From contig NZ_JAESWA010000023.1 in the NCBI RefSeq assembly GCF_016765615.1, positions 454,093 to 518,092 on the forward strand: a DNA stretch of 64,000 nucleotides, read 5' to 3'. The position numbers were made by a program, and so were the translations under genes. Source of the DNA: Clostridium paridis (lineage in GTDB: Bacteria; Bacillota; Clostridia; Clostridiales; Clostridiaceae). Shown here piece after piece: positions 26,172 to 34,840 of this stretch. Position 1 is the first letter of the stretch, and each line of letters starts with the position of its first letter. A model generated the notes under the pieces. The model saw only the letters and a program-made list of their open reading frames with translations, ran no database searches and was not told where the DNA came from.

Positions 26172-27797
26172 CTAGTTTTTAAGTAATTGTTTATCAATAA
26201 TTTCTTTAGAGTCAATGCTAAAATGAGAGTTATATGTATCAATATACTTTTTAAAATAATTTCTTAAGTTAATATCACAAATATAAATATACGTTCCTCT
26301 TATCCCTCTAGTTAAAATAGTTTTATATATATTTAATATATAATTTTTAAGCTCTTCAGGATCACTAACAGTTCTCTTGCCATTTTTGTCAAAATAATTG
26401 GCAGGATTAATTTCTATCTTACCATTGTTAAAGGTTATTTCATTTCCTATAATTATACCCGCATAATTTATATCATATCCTTGAGTTGTATGAATACAAC
26501 CTACCTCTTCTAAAGCATTGGGAGAGTTAATCCAATCTCTTGGTTTAGAATTCCATCTGAATTTAGAGTTTTCAATAATAATATCATATGCATTTGAATC
26601 TTTTTGAGATTTCCATTGCCAAGCGTAGCCGGCTATCATACGACTTAATCCAAACTTTTTATCACGTTCTTTTATCTTCTTATGCATTTCATCGATATCA
26701 TCAAATATAAATAATTCATATTCACCAAATTTTTTTGCTTCTTGTTGGGTTTGATGAAGAATATTATGAATATATTCAATGTAATCTTCACCGGCAAGAA
26801 CCCTCATTTGAGATTGTATTATATGCTTTTGAAAGTCTATGTTTTGGAATTTTTCAGGTCTAACATCAGATGGCCTTATTGATTGATTTTTATCATAACA
26901 CAATATCATATGTTTACATGATAATTTAATCCAATCTAATTGATCACCTTCCTTGATATCTAATCCTAATTTGCGGTTGCAATTATCAAATGACTTCATA
27001 TTTGTTATGTTGATTCTTCTGCTTAATCGATGAGCTTCATCTACTATGAGAATATCGTAATCATTGCCTACAACATCAGATGGACCAAGAACCATACTTG
27101 CTTTAAGATTTTTAATATTAGTAAAAACTTTTTTTAATGTTCCCCTGAGGGATGTCATAGGAACAACAAGTCCAATCCTAAGGTTCTTTGTGCTTTCTTG
27201 TTCCATTAAATATTTTATTAGGTAAATTGCAACGATAGTTTTTCCTGTTCCAGGTTCACCTTGTATTAGATGATTACTTCTATCATTATTTTTTATGCTA
27301 TCAAAAATTTCATTTACGACTAAAGACTGTTCACTATTAAGGGCTTTGTATGGAGAATACTTAAATAAATCACTATTCTTTATTTCAAATAACCCGTTAA
27401 TAACTACGCCATTGTCTTTTAATTCATTCCAAATTTGATTAAACTTTTCTTTGTAATGCTCTCTTTTATAGTAATTATGATTACTAAGACCGCCGTTGCC
27501 ATTTTGGAGAAGATATTTTTTATCAGCAGACATATACTCTATAAGAAGTGATTCAATTTCTAATGTGACAGATTTATTAAAATCATCATCAGAGATAATA
27601 TCTATTAATTTAAGTTTTTTTCTACCATCTCTTTTATAGTGCTCTTGGCTACGAAGATAAACTCTTGTGGATTCCCCTATGTAAGCTTCATTCTCATTCC
27701 TAAGAATATATACTACAGGCCAGTTAAGTCCATATCTATAATTTTTTATATCATCAAGAAATTCTTGTTTATAATTAAATGTTTTTATTAATCCCAT
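26172..27797 (-). CDS. GIY-YIG nuclease-DUF2075 ATPase fusion
   Basis: 541-aa fusion. Residues about 26-100 carry a GIY-YIG-type nuclease (WPVVYILRNENEAYIGES, then RVYLRSQEHYK). From about 160 a DUF2075 P-loop ATPase/helicase domain follows: QGEPGTGKTIVAIYL Walker A, ILIVDEAHRLSRR Walker B, and the late GCIHTTQGYD and LTRGIRGTYIYI motifs. Related proteins are common in defence islands. GGGGGA precedes the ATG. It is transcribed alone, opposite to its neighbours. Confidence 0.88.
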   Translation of the reverse strand: MGLIKTFNYKQEFLDDIKNYRYGLNWPVVYILRNENEAYIGESTRVYLRSQEHYKRDGRKKLKLIDIISDDDFNKSVTLEIESLLIEYMSADKKYLLQNGNGGLSNHNYYKREHYKEKFNQIWNELKDNGVVINGLFEIKNSDLFKYSPYKALNSEQSLVVNEIFDSIKNNDRSNHLIQGEPGTGKTIVAIYLIKYLMEQESTKNLRIGLVVPMTSLRGTLKKVFTNIKNLKASMVLGPSDVVGNDYDILIVDEAHRLSRRINITNMKSFDNCNRKLGLDIKEGDQLDWIKLSCKHMILCYDKNQSIRPSDVRPEKFQNIDFQKHIIQSQMRVLAGEDYIEYIHNILHQTQQEAKKFGEYELFIFDDIDEMHKKIKERDKKFGLSRMIAGYAWQWKSQKDSNAYDIIIENSKFRWNSKPRDWINSPNALEEVGCIHTTQGYDINYAGIIIGNEITFNNGKIEINPANYFDKNGKRTVSDPEELKNYILNIYKTILTRGIRGTYIYICDINLRNYFKKYIDTYNSHFSIDSKEIIDKQLLKN

Positions 27798-27974
27798 GGC
27801 TCCCCCTAAAATATAGTATATTTTTTATTATATAACTATTACCTAAATTTTTCTAATAGTAACTGTAAAAATATAGCTTAAAAATGAAAAATTTGTAGAC
27901 ATATTATACTAATAAAGGAAATTGTAAGATATAATTAGAGTATTATATTAAGTGATAAGAAAGAAGGAAGAAAA

Positions 27975-28289
27975 TTGGAGAATATCAAAAATAGAGTAAG
28001 AAAATTTAGAGATGATAGAGATTGGGCACAGTTTCATACTCCAGAGAATTTAGCTAAGGCAATCAACATAGAAGCAGCTGAACTTTTAGAACATTTTCTT
28101 TGGGATAATAATTTTGATAAAGAAGAAGTTTGTGATGAATTAGCTGATGTTTTAGTTTATAGTATGCATTTAGCTGATGCACTTGATGTAACTATCGAAG
28201 ATGTTATTAATAAGAAGATGGATAAGAATGAAAAGAAATATCCTATTGAAAAAGCAAAAGGGAATAGTAAGAAATATACTGAACTTTAA
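27975..28289 (+). CDS. MazG-like NTP pyrophosphohydrolase, copy 2
   Basis: 104-aa paralogue of the gene at 10782, about 83% identical by eye and with the same C-terminus (KAKGNSKKYTEL). Metal-binding acidic residues in NIEAAELLEHFLW and CDELADVLVY are intact. It starts at TTG behind AAGAAGGAAGA. It closes the right end of the 17-kb interval and lies directly before the ParB/SNF2/radical SAM cassette. Confidence 0.88.
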   Translation: MENIKNRVRKFRDDRDWAQFHTPENLAKAINIEAAELLEHFLWDNNFDKEEVCDELADVLVYSMHLADALDVTIEDVINKKMDKNEKKYPIEKAKGNSKKYTEL

Positions 28290-28641
28290 TTATATAAATA
28301 ATATTGTTAGAAGTGTCTGTTAAATATCTATTTTTTGAATGTTATTTATGCTAAAAAATAAATGATAATTGCGAATATAATTTGAGTTTGATATAATTTA
28401 TGTATGGTAAGTTAAAAAATGTTAATTGATAAAGAATATACATAATATAGTAAAATATGCATAACATTACTTGTCATAAATAAAGTATATAATAAATGAC
28501 GAATTGAATTATCTACTTTAAGGGATTAAGCTGTTTAGTTTAATCCCCTTTTAAGATGAAGTATATAATAAATTTTTTTGAAAAACTTTAGTTTTTTATT
28601 GGTTTAAATATATAATTAATTATTTATTAAAGGAGAAAGAA
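28290..28641. promoter_or_regulatory. Leader of the ParB/SNF2/rSAM cassette
   Basis: 352 bases without a gene. They hold a 15-bp direct repeat AAGTATATAATAAAT at 28483-28497 and 28559-28573. Between the copies lies a hairpin with GGGATTAA (28522-28529) paired to TTAATCCC (28540-28547). A terminator, attenuator or repressor site is possible. The first cassette gene starts behind AAAGGAGAAAG. Confidence 0.5.
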
Positions 28642-29649
28642 ATGGAATCTCAATATCAGGAAATTAGTATAGATGAAATACAATTAGATTTCGAAAATCC
28701 GCGAATTTCCAAGTTTCTAGAACAATATAGCAAAGATCAATTAACAAGTGAAGCTATTTCATTAGCTCTAGGTGGAGGTAGTGATGATAAAAATGGCACA
28801 TCATATGGTAGCTTAAAAGAGTCTATAAAATCCAATCAAGGAATCATTCATCCTATAATTGTAAATAAGACTCATGATGAAAAATATATTGTAATTGAGG
28901 GAAATACAAGAGTACAAATATATAAGGAGTTTAATGAAAGTCATGTTCCAGGTTCTTGGAATAAAATACGTTCAATTGTATATAATGATTTGTCTGATAG
29001 TCAAATACATGCAATTAGACTTCAAGCTCATTTAGTAGGGCCAAGAGAATGGGACCCATATTCAAAAGCAAAGTATCTGAATTATTTAAGTAACCAAGAA
29101 AAACTTCCTATTCAACAAATTATTTCATTTTGTGGAGGAAGAGTTAATGAAATAAAAAAATTCATAGATGCATTCAATGATATGGAGAAATATTATAGAG
29201 GAATTCTTAGTTATGATAGTGAATTTGATCAAAGAGAGTTTTCAAAATTTATGGAATTACAGAATAGAAGTGTAAAGGATGCATTGGTTATAAATAAATA
29301 TAATAGAAATGATTTTGCAAAGTGGGTTATAAATGGAAATGTTGATACAGCACAAAATGTTCGTAAGTTACCAGCAATAATAAAAAATGATGAGGCTATG
29401 AAGGTGTTTCTAAAATCAAATATTACTGAAGCTGTAAAGGTTTTAGCAATTGAGGAATTTGATACAAATTCATTAAGTGAAGTTCCATACGAACACTTGG
29501 CAGTAGAACTAACTAAAAGGTTAAGGAATATTAAATATCAGGAAGTTAAAAATTTAAAATATGATCCAAGATATGAAGAAAAAAAAGAGATTCTTTTTGA
29601 TGTTTTGGAGGAGCTTGACGCTATAATAAAGGAGATAAAAGAGGAGTGA
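28642..29649 (+). CDS. ParB/Srx-domain protein 1
   Basis: 335-aa protein. Residues 1-120 match the ParB/sulfiredoxin N-terminal fold: SIDEIQLDFENPR (9-21), LKESIKSNQGIIHPIIV (58-74) and VIEGNTRVQIY (84-94), where EGNTR replaces the GERR box of ParB. The rest is helical and may bind DNA. Such domains act as NTP-dependent switches in ParB, as nucleases, or as DNA-modification factors (DpdB, DndB-like contexts). It leads a five-gene cassette, one base before the nuclease gene. No parA is nearby, so chromosome partitioning is unlikely. Confidence 0.82.
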   Translation: MESQYQEISIDEIQLDFENPRISKFLEQYSKDQLTSEAISLALGGGSDDKNGTSYGSLKESIKSNQGIIHPIIVNKTHDEKYIVIEGNTRVQIYKEFNESHVPGSWNKIRSIVYNDLSDSQIHAIRLQAHLVGPREWDPYSKAKYLNYLSNQEKLPIQQIISFCGGRVNEIKKFIDAFNDMEKYYRGILSYDSEFDQREFSKFMELQNRSVKDALVINKYNRNDFAKWVINGNVDTAQNVRKLPAIIKNDEAMKVFLKSNITEAVKVLAIEEFDTNSLSEVPYEHLAVELTKRLRNIKYQEVKNLKYDPRYEEKKEILFDVLEELDAIIKEIKEE

Positions 29650-29650
29650 A

Positions 29651-30064
29651 ATGGGAGAATCAATAAATCATATAAGCTTAGTTAATACTATGTATTCTAT
29701 AGTGAAGGATACTATTCCAGAAAGTAATTTATGTTTGGTTATTATGGATAGTCCAGATTGCAATGAAAAAATACCCAAAATGATGGAAGGATTTAAGCCG
29801 GATCTCTATTATTGCTATGATAATGTACTGATTATTGGTGAGGCTAAGACATCTAAGGATTTTAATAGAAAGCATAGTTTAGAGCAATATAAGTCATATT
29901 TAAGAGCATGCAATTGTTATTCAGGAACTTCAATCATGATACTATCAGTTCCTTGGACGGAGTATGTATCAGCTAAAAACCTTATTAAAAAGATGAAAAA
30001 TCAATATAGCTATAATGTAACAGTAAAAATAGTTAATGATTTAGGGCGGGTCGAGATAATATGA
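29651..30064 (+). CDS. PD-(D/E)XK nuclease-like protein
   Basis: 137-aa small nuclease-fold protein. P50-D51 followed by E64-A65-K66 (KPDLYY...IIGEAKT) gives the PD-(D/E)XK active site, and Q79-x3-Y83 fits the restriction-endonuclease-like fold. It starts one base after the ParB-like stop, and its own stop overlaps the SNF2 start (ATGA). A VRR-NUC/Holliday-type or restriction role is possible. The tight coupling to SNF2 recalls phage nuclease-SNF2 pairs. Confidence 0.75.
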   Translation: MGESINHISLVNTMYSIVKDTIPESNLCLVIMDSPDCNEKIPKMMEGFKPDLYYCYDNVLIIGEAKTSKDFNRKHSLEQYKSYLRACNCYSGTSIMILSVPWTEYVSAKNLIKKMKNQYSYNVTVKIVNDLGRVEII

Positions 30065-31548
30065 GAAAAATAGTATTAGAATATGAACCTTCATTAATTG
30101 CTAAATTAAATGCATTTTCATATCAAAAAGAAGCATTCGAGGCAGTGAAGGATTTGGAGTATTCAGCAATATTTCATGAACAAGGTTTAGGAAAAACTAA
30201 AATAGCAATAGACTTATTGTTATACTGGCTTAAATTTAAAGATGTAGATACTGTTCTTATTGTAACCAAAAAGCAGCTAGTTCAGAATTGGAAGAATGAA
30301 TTTATAACTCATACATTTATCAAACCAGCAATTCTGACGAGTAATAGGAATGATAACTTCTATGTTTTTAACGGGCCATCAAGAGTTGTAATTGCAAATT
30401 TTGAAATTATTTCTTCAGAAAAAGAGAGATTTCATTTATATCTAAAAGCAAGAAATGTTGCAATTATTATAGATGAGTCTGCAAAAATAAAGAACCCCAA
30501 TTCCAAGATTACAAGAGATTTTTTTGAATTATCTTCAAAGTTTATTATAAAGACAATAATGACAGGAACTCCTGTAGCGAACAGGCCATATGATATATGG
30601 GCTCAGATATATTTTCTGGATGAAGGCAAGAGCTTAGGTAAAGATTTTAATGAATTTAAGAAGAAAACCGATTTATCTAATAGCTTAGAAAATAATACGC
30701 ATAAAAAAGAATTATTTGAGGATGTAGTTTCAAGTATTTTCTTGAAAATAAAATCATTTTCAGTTAGAGAGACTAAAAAAAGCGGAGTAATCGATTTGCC
30801 TAAGAAGCAATATGTCACTGTATGGGCGGAATTTGAAGAAGAACAAAAGCAAATTTATGATCGAATAAGGGAGGAAATGAGTTTATTAGTTAAAAAAGGG
30901 GATAAAACAATTCTAGATGATTCAAGTTCAACATTAAAAAGATTACTAAGGCTTGTACAAGTAACCTCTAATCCTAAGCTAATTGATGAAATGTATTTTG
31001 GAAATTCTGCTAAAGAGAGTGTATTAAATATATTAATTGATGATATTATTTCTAAAGGCGAAAAGTGTATCGTTTGGTCATCCTTTATTGAGAATATTGA
31101 CTATTTTACAAAAAAATACTCAAGATATAATGCTGTAAAAATTCATGGTGGAATGAAGATAATAGATAGAAATAGATCGGTAGAGAAATTTACTAAAGAA
31201 GAATGTAAGATATTGTTTGCTACACCACAATCCTCTAAGGAAGGGCTAACATTAACGATGGCTAATCATGTGATATTTTATGATAGAGGCTTTAGTTTAG
31301 ACGACTATCTTCAAGCTCAAGATAGAATACACCGCATATCTCAGAAAAAAACATGTTATATCTATAATATCTTGATCAAAGATAGTATTGATATATGGAT
31401 AGATTTTTTGTTAAAAGCAAAGCAAAATGCAGCTTTTTTAGCACAGGGAGATGTTACAAAGGATGAATATAGAGATGTAGCTGATTATAGATTTTCAAGT
31501 ATCATAAAAAAGATTCTAAATATTGACAACACGGAGGAATATTTATGA
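30061..31548 (+). CDS. SNF2-family DNA translocase
   Basis: 495-aa compact superfamily 2 ATPase. Motifs in order: FHEQGLGKTKIAIDLL (motif I, near residue 40), IIIDESAKIKNP (motif II with DESA in place of DEAH), MTGTPVANRPYDIWAQ (motif III), and QAQDRIHRISQKK (motif VI). No accessory DNA-recognition domain is visible, so neighbours probably supply specificity. Both ends overlap adjacent genes by 4 bases (ATGA), implying equal expression. It likely moves along DNA for the associated nuclease or modification enzyme. Confidence 0.9.
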   Translation: MRKIVLEYEPSLIAKLNAFSYQKEAFEAVKDLEYSAIFHEQGLGKTKIAIDLLLYWLKFKDVDTVLIVTKKQLVQNWKNEFITHTFIKPAILTSNRNDNFYVFNGPSRVVIANFEIISSEKERFHLYLKARNVAIIIDESAKIKNPNSKITRDFFELSSKFIIKTIMTGTPVANRPYDIWAQIYFLDEGKSLGKDFNEFKKKTDLSNSLENNTHKKELFEDVVSSIFLKIKSFSVRETKKSGVIDLPKKQYVTVWAEFEEEQKQIYDRIREEMSLLVKKGDKTILDDSSSTLKRLLRLVQVTSNPKLIDEMYFGNSAKESVLNILIDDIISKGEKCIVWSSFIENIDYFTKKYSRYNAVKIHGGMKIIDRNRSVEKFTKEECKILFATPQSSKEGLTLTMANHVIFYDRGFSLDDYLQAQDRIHRISQKKTCYIYNILIKDSIDIWIDFLLKAKQNAAFLAQGDVTKDEYRDVADYRFSSIIKKILNIDNTEEYL

Positions 31549-32531
31549 GTGAAAAGTTAACTATTGGTAAAAAAGAATATGTCATATTAGAGAAAGAAAT
31601 AAGACAGTCAGATTTAAGGTTTTATCCTGAAAACCCTAGAGTATATTCAATTTTGAATGTGTCTGACGGAATACCAGAACAAGATGAAATAGAAGAAATA
31701 ATCACTAATATGGAGCATGTAAAGCAATTGAAATTATCGATTGAGGCAAATGGAGGATTAATAGATCCATTAATTGTTAGGGATGGAGATAATGTTGTGT
31801 TGGAGGGAAATAGCCGATTGGCCGCATATAGGCTTTTGGCAAGAAAAGATCCAACGAAGTGGGGAAAAGTTAAGTGTAAGATACTACCAGGAGATATATC
31901 TGAAAGCGCAATATTTACGCTCTTAGGTCAATATCATATTATTGGTAGAAAAGACTGGAGTCCGTTTGAGCAAGCCGGATATTTGTATAGAAGACTCAAG
32001 TCATCAGAAGTGCCAATTGAATATATAGCCCAAGAATTGGGAATTACAGAATCATCTGCTAAAAACTATATAAAAGTATATAGCTTTATGGTAGATAACG
32101 GTGATTTAAGATCTGAACATTGGAGCTACTATGATGAGTATTTGAAAAATATGTCAATAAAAAAATATAGAGAAACAAATGCTAATTTGGATAGTAAAAT
32201 TGTGGAGGAAGTTAAAAAGGGAAATATAGCACAAGCAGCAGATATAAGAAATAAATTAGGTGGAATTGCAAAAGTTACTGGAAAAACTGCGAATAGAATA
32301 ATGGCTGAGATAAGTGAAGGGAAAATAGATATATACACCGGTTTTGAGAGAATTGAGGATACTGGGAAGACAGGAAACATATATCAAATGTTGTACAAGT
32401 TTAGAAATAAAATAAATGAAAATGATTTTAGAAATAAAATTAAATATGAGGATCAAAAGCAAGTTCATTTCGAGCTAAGTAAAATTAAAAAAGCAATAGA
32501 AAAACTATTGAATGAACTAGATAAAAAATAA
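31545..32531 (+). CDS. ParB/Srx-domain protein 2
   Basis: 328-aa relative of the first cassette gene. The N-terminus has LRFYPENPRVYS, LKLSIEANGGLIDPLIV and VVLEGNSRLAAYRLL (EGNSR at 87-91), again the ParB/Srx fold, and both proteins share a following RKDWSPFEQAGYLYR / PREWDPYSKAKYLNY segment and helical tail. The two may work as a heterodimer. Start overlaps the SNF2 stop. The radical SAM gene follows after about 50 bases. Confidence 0.82.
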   Translation: MSEKLTIGKKEYVILEKEIRQSDLRFYPENPRVYSILNVSDGIPEQDEIEEIITNMEHVKQLKLSIEANGGLIDPLIVRDGDNVVLEGNSRLAAYRLLARKDPTKWGKVKCKILPGDISESAIFTLLGQYHIIGRKDWSPFEQAGYLYRRLKSSEVPIEYIAQELGITESSAKNYIKVYSFMVDNGDLRSEHWSYYDEYLKNMSIKKYRETNANLDSKIVEEVKKGNIAQAADIRNKLGGIAKVTGKTANRIMAEISEGKIDIYTGFERIEDTGKTGNIYQMLYKFRNKINENDFRNKIKYEDQKQVHFELSKIKKAIEKLLNELDKK

Positions 32532-32585
32532 GAATACTTAAATATATCATATAACTTATGATGGGTGAAGGGATGGGTACTTATA

Positions 32586-34439
32586 ATGAAAATAGGTATT
32601 ATTGATGCTGACTTGATGGACAATGGGACAAGGCATCCTAATTTAGCATTAATGAAAATAGCAGGATATCACATCGAATTAGGTAATGAAGTAAAGTTAA
32701 TTTATAAATCATATGATTATATAAGAGAATACGATAAAGTATATATATCATGTGTGTTTAGTTTTACATATATTCCAGAGTGGGTTATTAATGAACCAAA
32801 TGTAGTCATAGGAGGAACTGGATTTTATGAAGATGGTGGAGCTCCACTTCCATATGATATAGAGCATCATAAGCCTTATTATGACTTATATAAAGAATAT
32901 ATTGAAGCTATGACTAATGATGGTAAAAATCCTAAAAGATATTCTGATTATTTAAATTATTCAATAGGTTTCACCACTAGAGGTTGTTTTAGAAAATGTG
33001 ATTTTTGCGTAAATAAAAAATACGATAAAGTTCAAAGACATTCTAAAGTCAATGAATTTTTAGATAATGATAGACCAATGATTTATTTATGGGATGATAA
33101 TATTCTTGCGTATTCTAGATGGGAAGAAGTATTAGATGAATTAGTCGAGACAGGGAAACCATTTCAATTTCGTCAAGGTATGGATATAAGGTTAATGACC
33201 CAGAGAAAGGCATTTAGGTTTAATAATGTAAAATATCATGGAGATTTTATTTTTGCATTTGATCATTTAAGTGATAGAGAATTGATTATAGATAAAATAC
33301 AGATGTGGAAAAGGTATACTAATAAGCAACCTAAGATGTATGTACTAAGTGGATTTGAATCTCAGGACGAATTTGATATTGAAAATGTTTTTGAGCGAAT
33401 TAGTATATTAATGAGATATGGATGTTTGCCATATATAATGAGACATAAGAATTATAAAAAGAGTAAATATAGTGGAATGTATATACAAATAGCCAGGTGG
33501 TGTAATCAGCCACAGTTTTATAAAAAGATGTCATTTAGAGAATTCTGTGAAAGAAATCAATTTTATCATTCCAATTCTAATACATATTGTGCATCTTATC
33601 GAGCTATGCTTGAATTTGAAAAAGATAATCCTGAAATTGCAAGCAAATATTTTGACAAGAAATTTAATGATGAAAACATATATCTAATGAGCTATGGCTA
33701 TGGGCGTAGATATTGCAATAAACAAGAATGTAGGCAATGCAAGCTAAGTTTGAAATGTTGGGATGATATTGTAAATGGAAAAGTAAGAAATGATGAGATA
33801 ATTAAGCTATACTATAGTAGTGAATTAGATTCGACTTGCCTTGAGTATAAAAATGCAGAATGTAGTACAAAACCAGTAATAGCTGGACAATTCCTAAGTA
33901 AGTTTATAATTAATGTTAATACTAATGAAATTTATAATTTTATAAAGAATAGTGAAAATGAACTACCCAAAAAAGAATTGTGTATTCTTCCTGAACAGGA
34001 TGATAAATATTATATTAACTTATTAAATGAGATATTTAAAAGTGATATGTCAAAAGAAGTCAGAATAAATAGAATTATTGAAGAATTAAATATTGAAGTT
34101 GAGAAAGATAAGAAAGTTTTAATTAAAAGTTTAAAATTATTAGCAATTATGGATTTTATAATACTTAGCAAAGGGAATAAAGATGGGAAGATCAAATTAT
34201 CACCACTTGGTAAGGAATTAATGAGTTTGAATAGAAGTAAACAAAGAATAATATGGCAAAATAACACATATAGAATACCAATTTTTCAGCATTATATTTC
34301 TATTAATGGAATTGAAAGAGATTTCGAAAATAGCTTAAATAAAATTGGAATAAATGATAAAGAAAAATATATTTCAGACTGTAAGAAGATCAATCAAATG
34401 ATGAAGAAATCATTTGATATCTCAGTTCAATCTGTATGA
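32586..34439 (+). CDS. Radical SAM enzyme with winged-helix tail
   Basis: 617-aa radical SAM protein. It begins MKIGIIDADLMDNG, resembling phage and accessory radical SAM proteins. The cluster motif is C134-x3-C138-x2-C141 (CFRKCDFC). An extra cysteine group (CNKQECRQCKLSLKC) near 390 may bind a second cluster or zinc. The last ~140 residues look like a winged helix (LLAIMDFIIL...LSPLGKELMSL), unusual for this class and suggestive of nucleic-acid binding. I place the start at ATG 32586; an upstream GTG at 32565 adds only seven unlikely residues. Substrate unknown. Confidence 0.85.
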   Translation: MKIGIIDADLMDNGTRHPNLALMKIAGYHIELGNEVKLIYKSYDYIREYDKVYISCVFSFTYIPEWVINEPNVVIGGTGFYEDGGAPLPYDIEHHKPYYDLYKEYIEAMTNDGKNPKRYSDYLNYSIGFTTRGCFRKCDFCVNKKYDKVQRHSKVNEFLDNDRPMIYLWDDNILAYSRWEEVLDELVETGKPFQFRQGMDIRLMTQRKAFRFNNVKYHGDFIFAFDHLSDRELIIDKIQMWKRYTNKQPKMYVLSGFESQDEFDIENVFERISILMRYGCLPYIMRHKNYKKSKYSGMYIQIARWCNQPQFYKKMSFREFCERNQFYHSNSNTYCASYRAMLEFEKDNPEIASKYFDKKFNDENIYLMSYGYGRRYCNKQECRQCKLSLKCWDDIVNGKVRNDEIIKLYYSSELDSTCLEYKNAECSTKPVIAGQFLSKFIINVNTNEIYNFIKNSENELPKKELCILPEQDDKYYINLLNEIFKSDMSKEVRINRIIEELNIEVEKDKKVLIKSLKLLAIMDFIILSKGNKDGKIKLSPLGKELMSLNRSKQRIIWQNNTYRIPIFQHYISINGIERDFENSLNKIGINDKEKYISDCKKINQMMKKSFDISVQSV

Positions 34440-34539
34440 TGAATACTAAAATTTTAGCTATATATTTAGTATACTTGATTATACGTTAATTTAGAAAAAA
34501 TAGTGTCAATTAAACAAATATTATATTTTGGAGACTCCA

Positions 34540-34727
34540 ATGAAACCAAAACTCCCTCTAGAAAAATAATCACAAACCTCATAATCTTTGATGGTGCGTT
34601 TATACTAACATCAGTATTGCTTAAACGCTCATTTGCTGGCATTCAGTGGGATCTAATGTTAGTTGGTAGTGCAGCATATTTCTTAGGTGCTATGTTTTTA
34701 AATTCTAAGGATTCAAGAAATAGATAA
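34540..34727 (+). pseudogene. Small two-helix membrane protein, probable frameshift
   Basis: Paralogue of the genes at 36964 and 37329. GGAGA (34530-34534) precedes ATG 34540 (MKPKLPLEK), but this frame hits TAA at once. Adding one A to the five-A run 34562-34566 would join it to IITNLIIFDGAFILTS and onward, matching the paralogues. An alternative GTG at 34503 opens the downstream frame but lacks a ribosome site. Either a pseudogene, a sequencing error or slippage at the A-run. Confidence 0.6.
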
Positions 34728-34813
34728 ATTAAATAACTATATTACTTACCAAAGGAGTCTTTATGAGACTCCTTTAAATTTTCCTATTTTATCTCAAAAA
34801 TAAAATTCACAAT

Positions 34814-34829
34814 AATCGAATGAACGTTT
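34814..34829 (-). promoter_or_regulatory. TetR operator, site A
   Basis: AATCGAATGAACGTTT upstream of the tetR gene. Its reverse complement matches site B at 35438-35453 in 14 of 16 positions. Confidence 0.6.
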
Positions 34830-34840
34830 ATTATAGAACC

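Noticed and set aside
28642-32531. Chromosome or plasmid partition locus
   Set aside because: ParB-like domains occur, but no ParA, parS-like repeats or replication gene accompany them.
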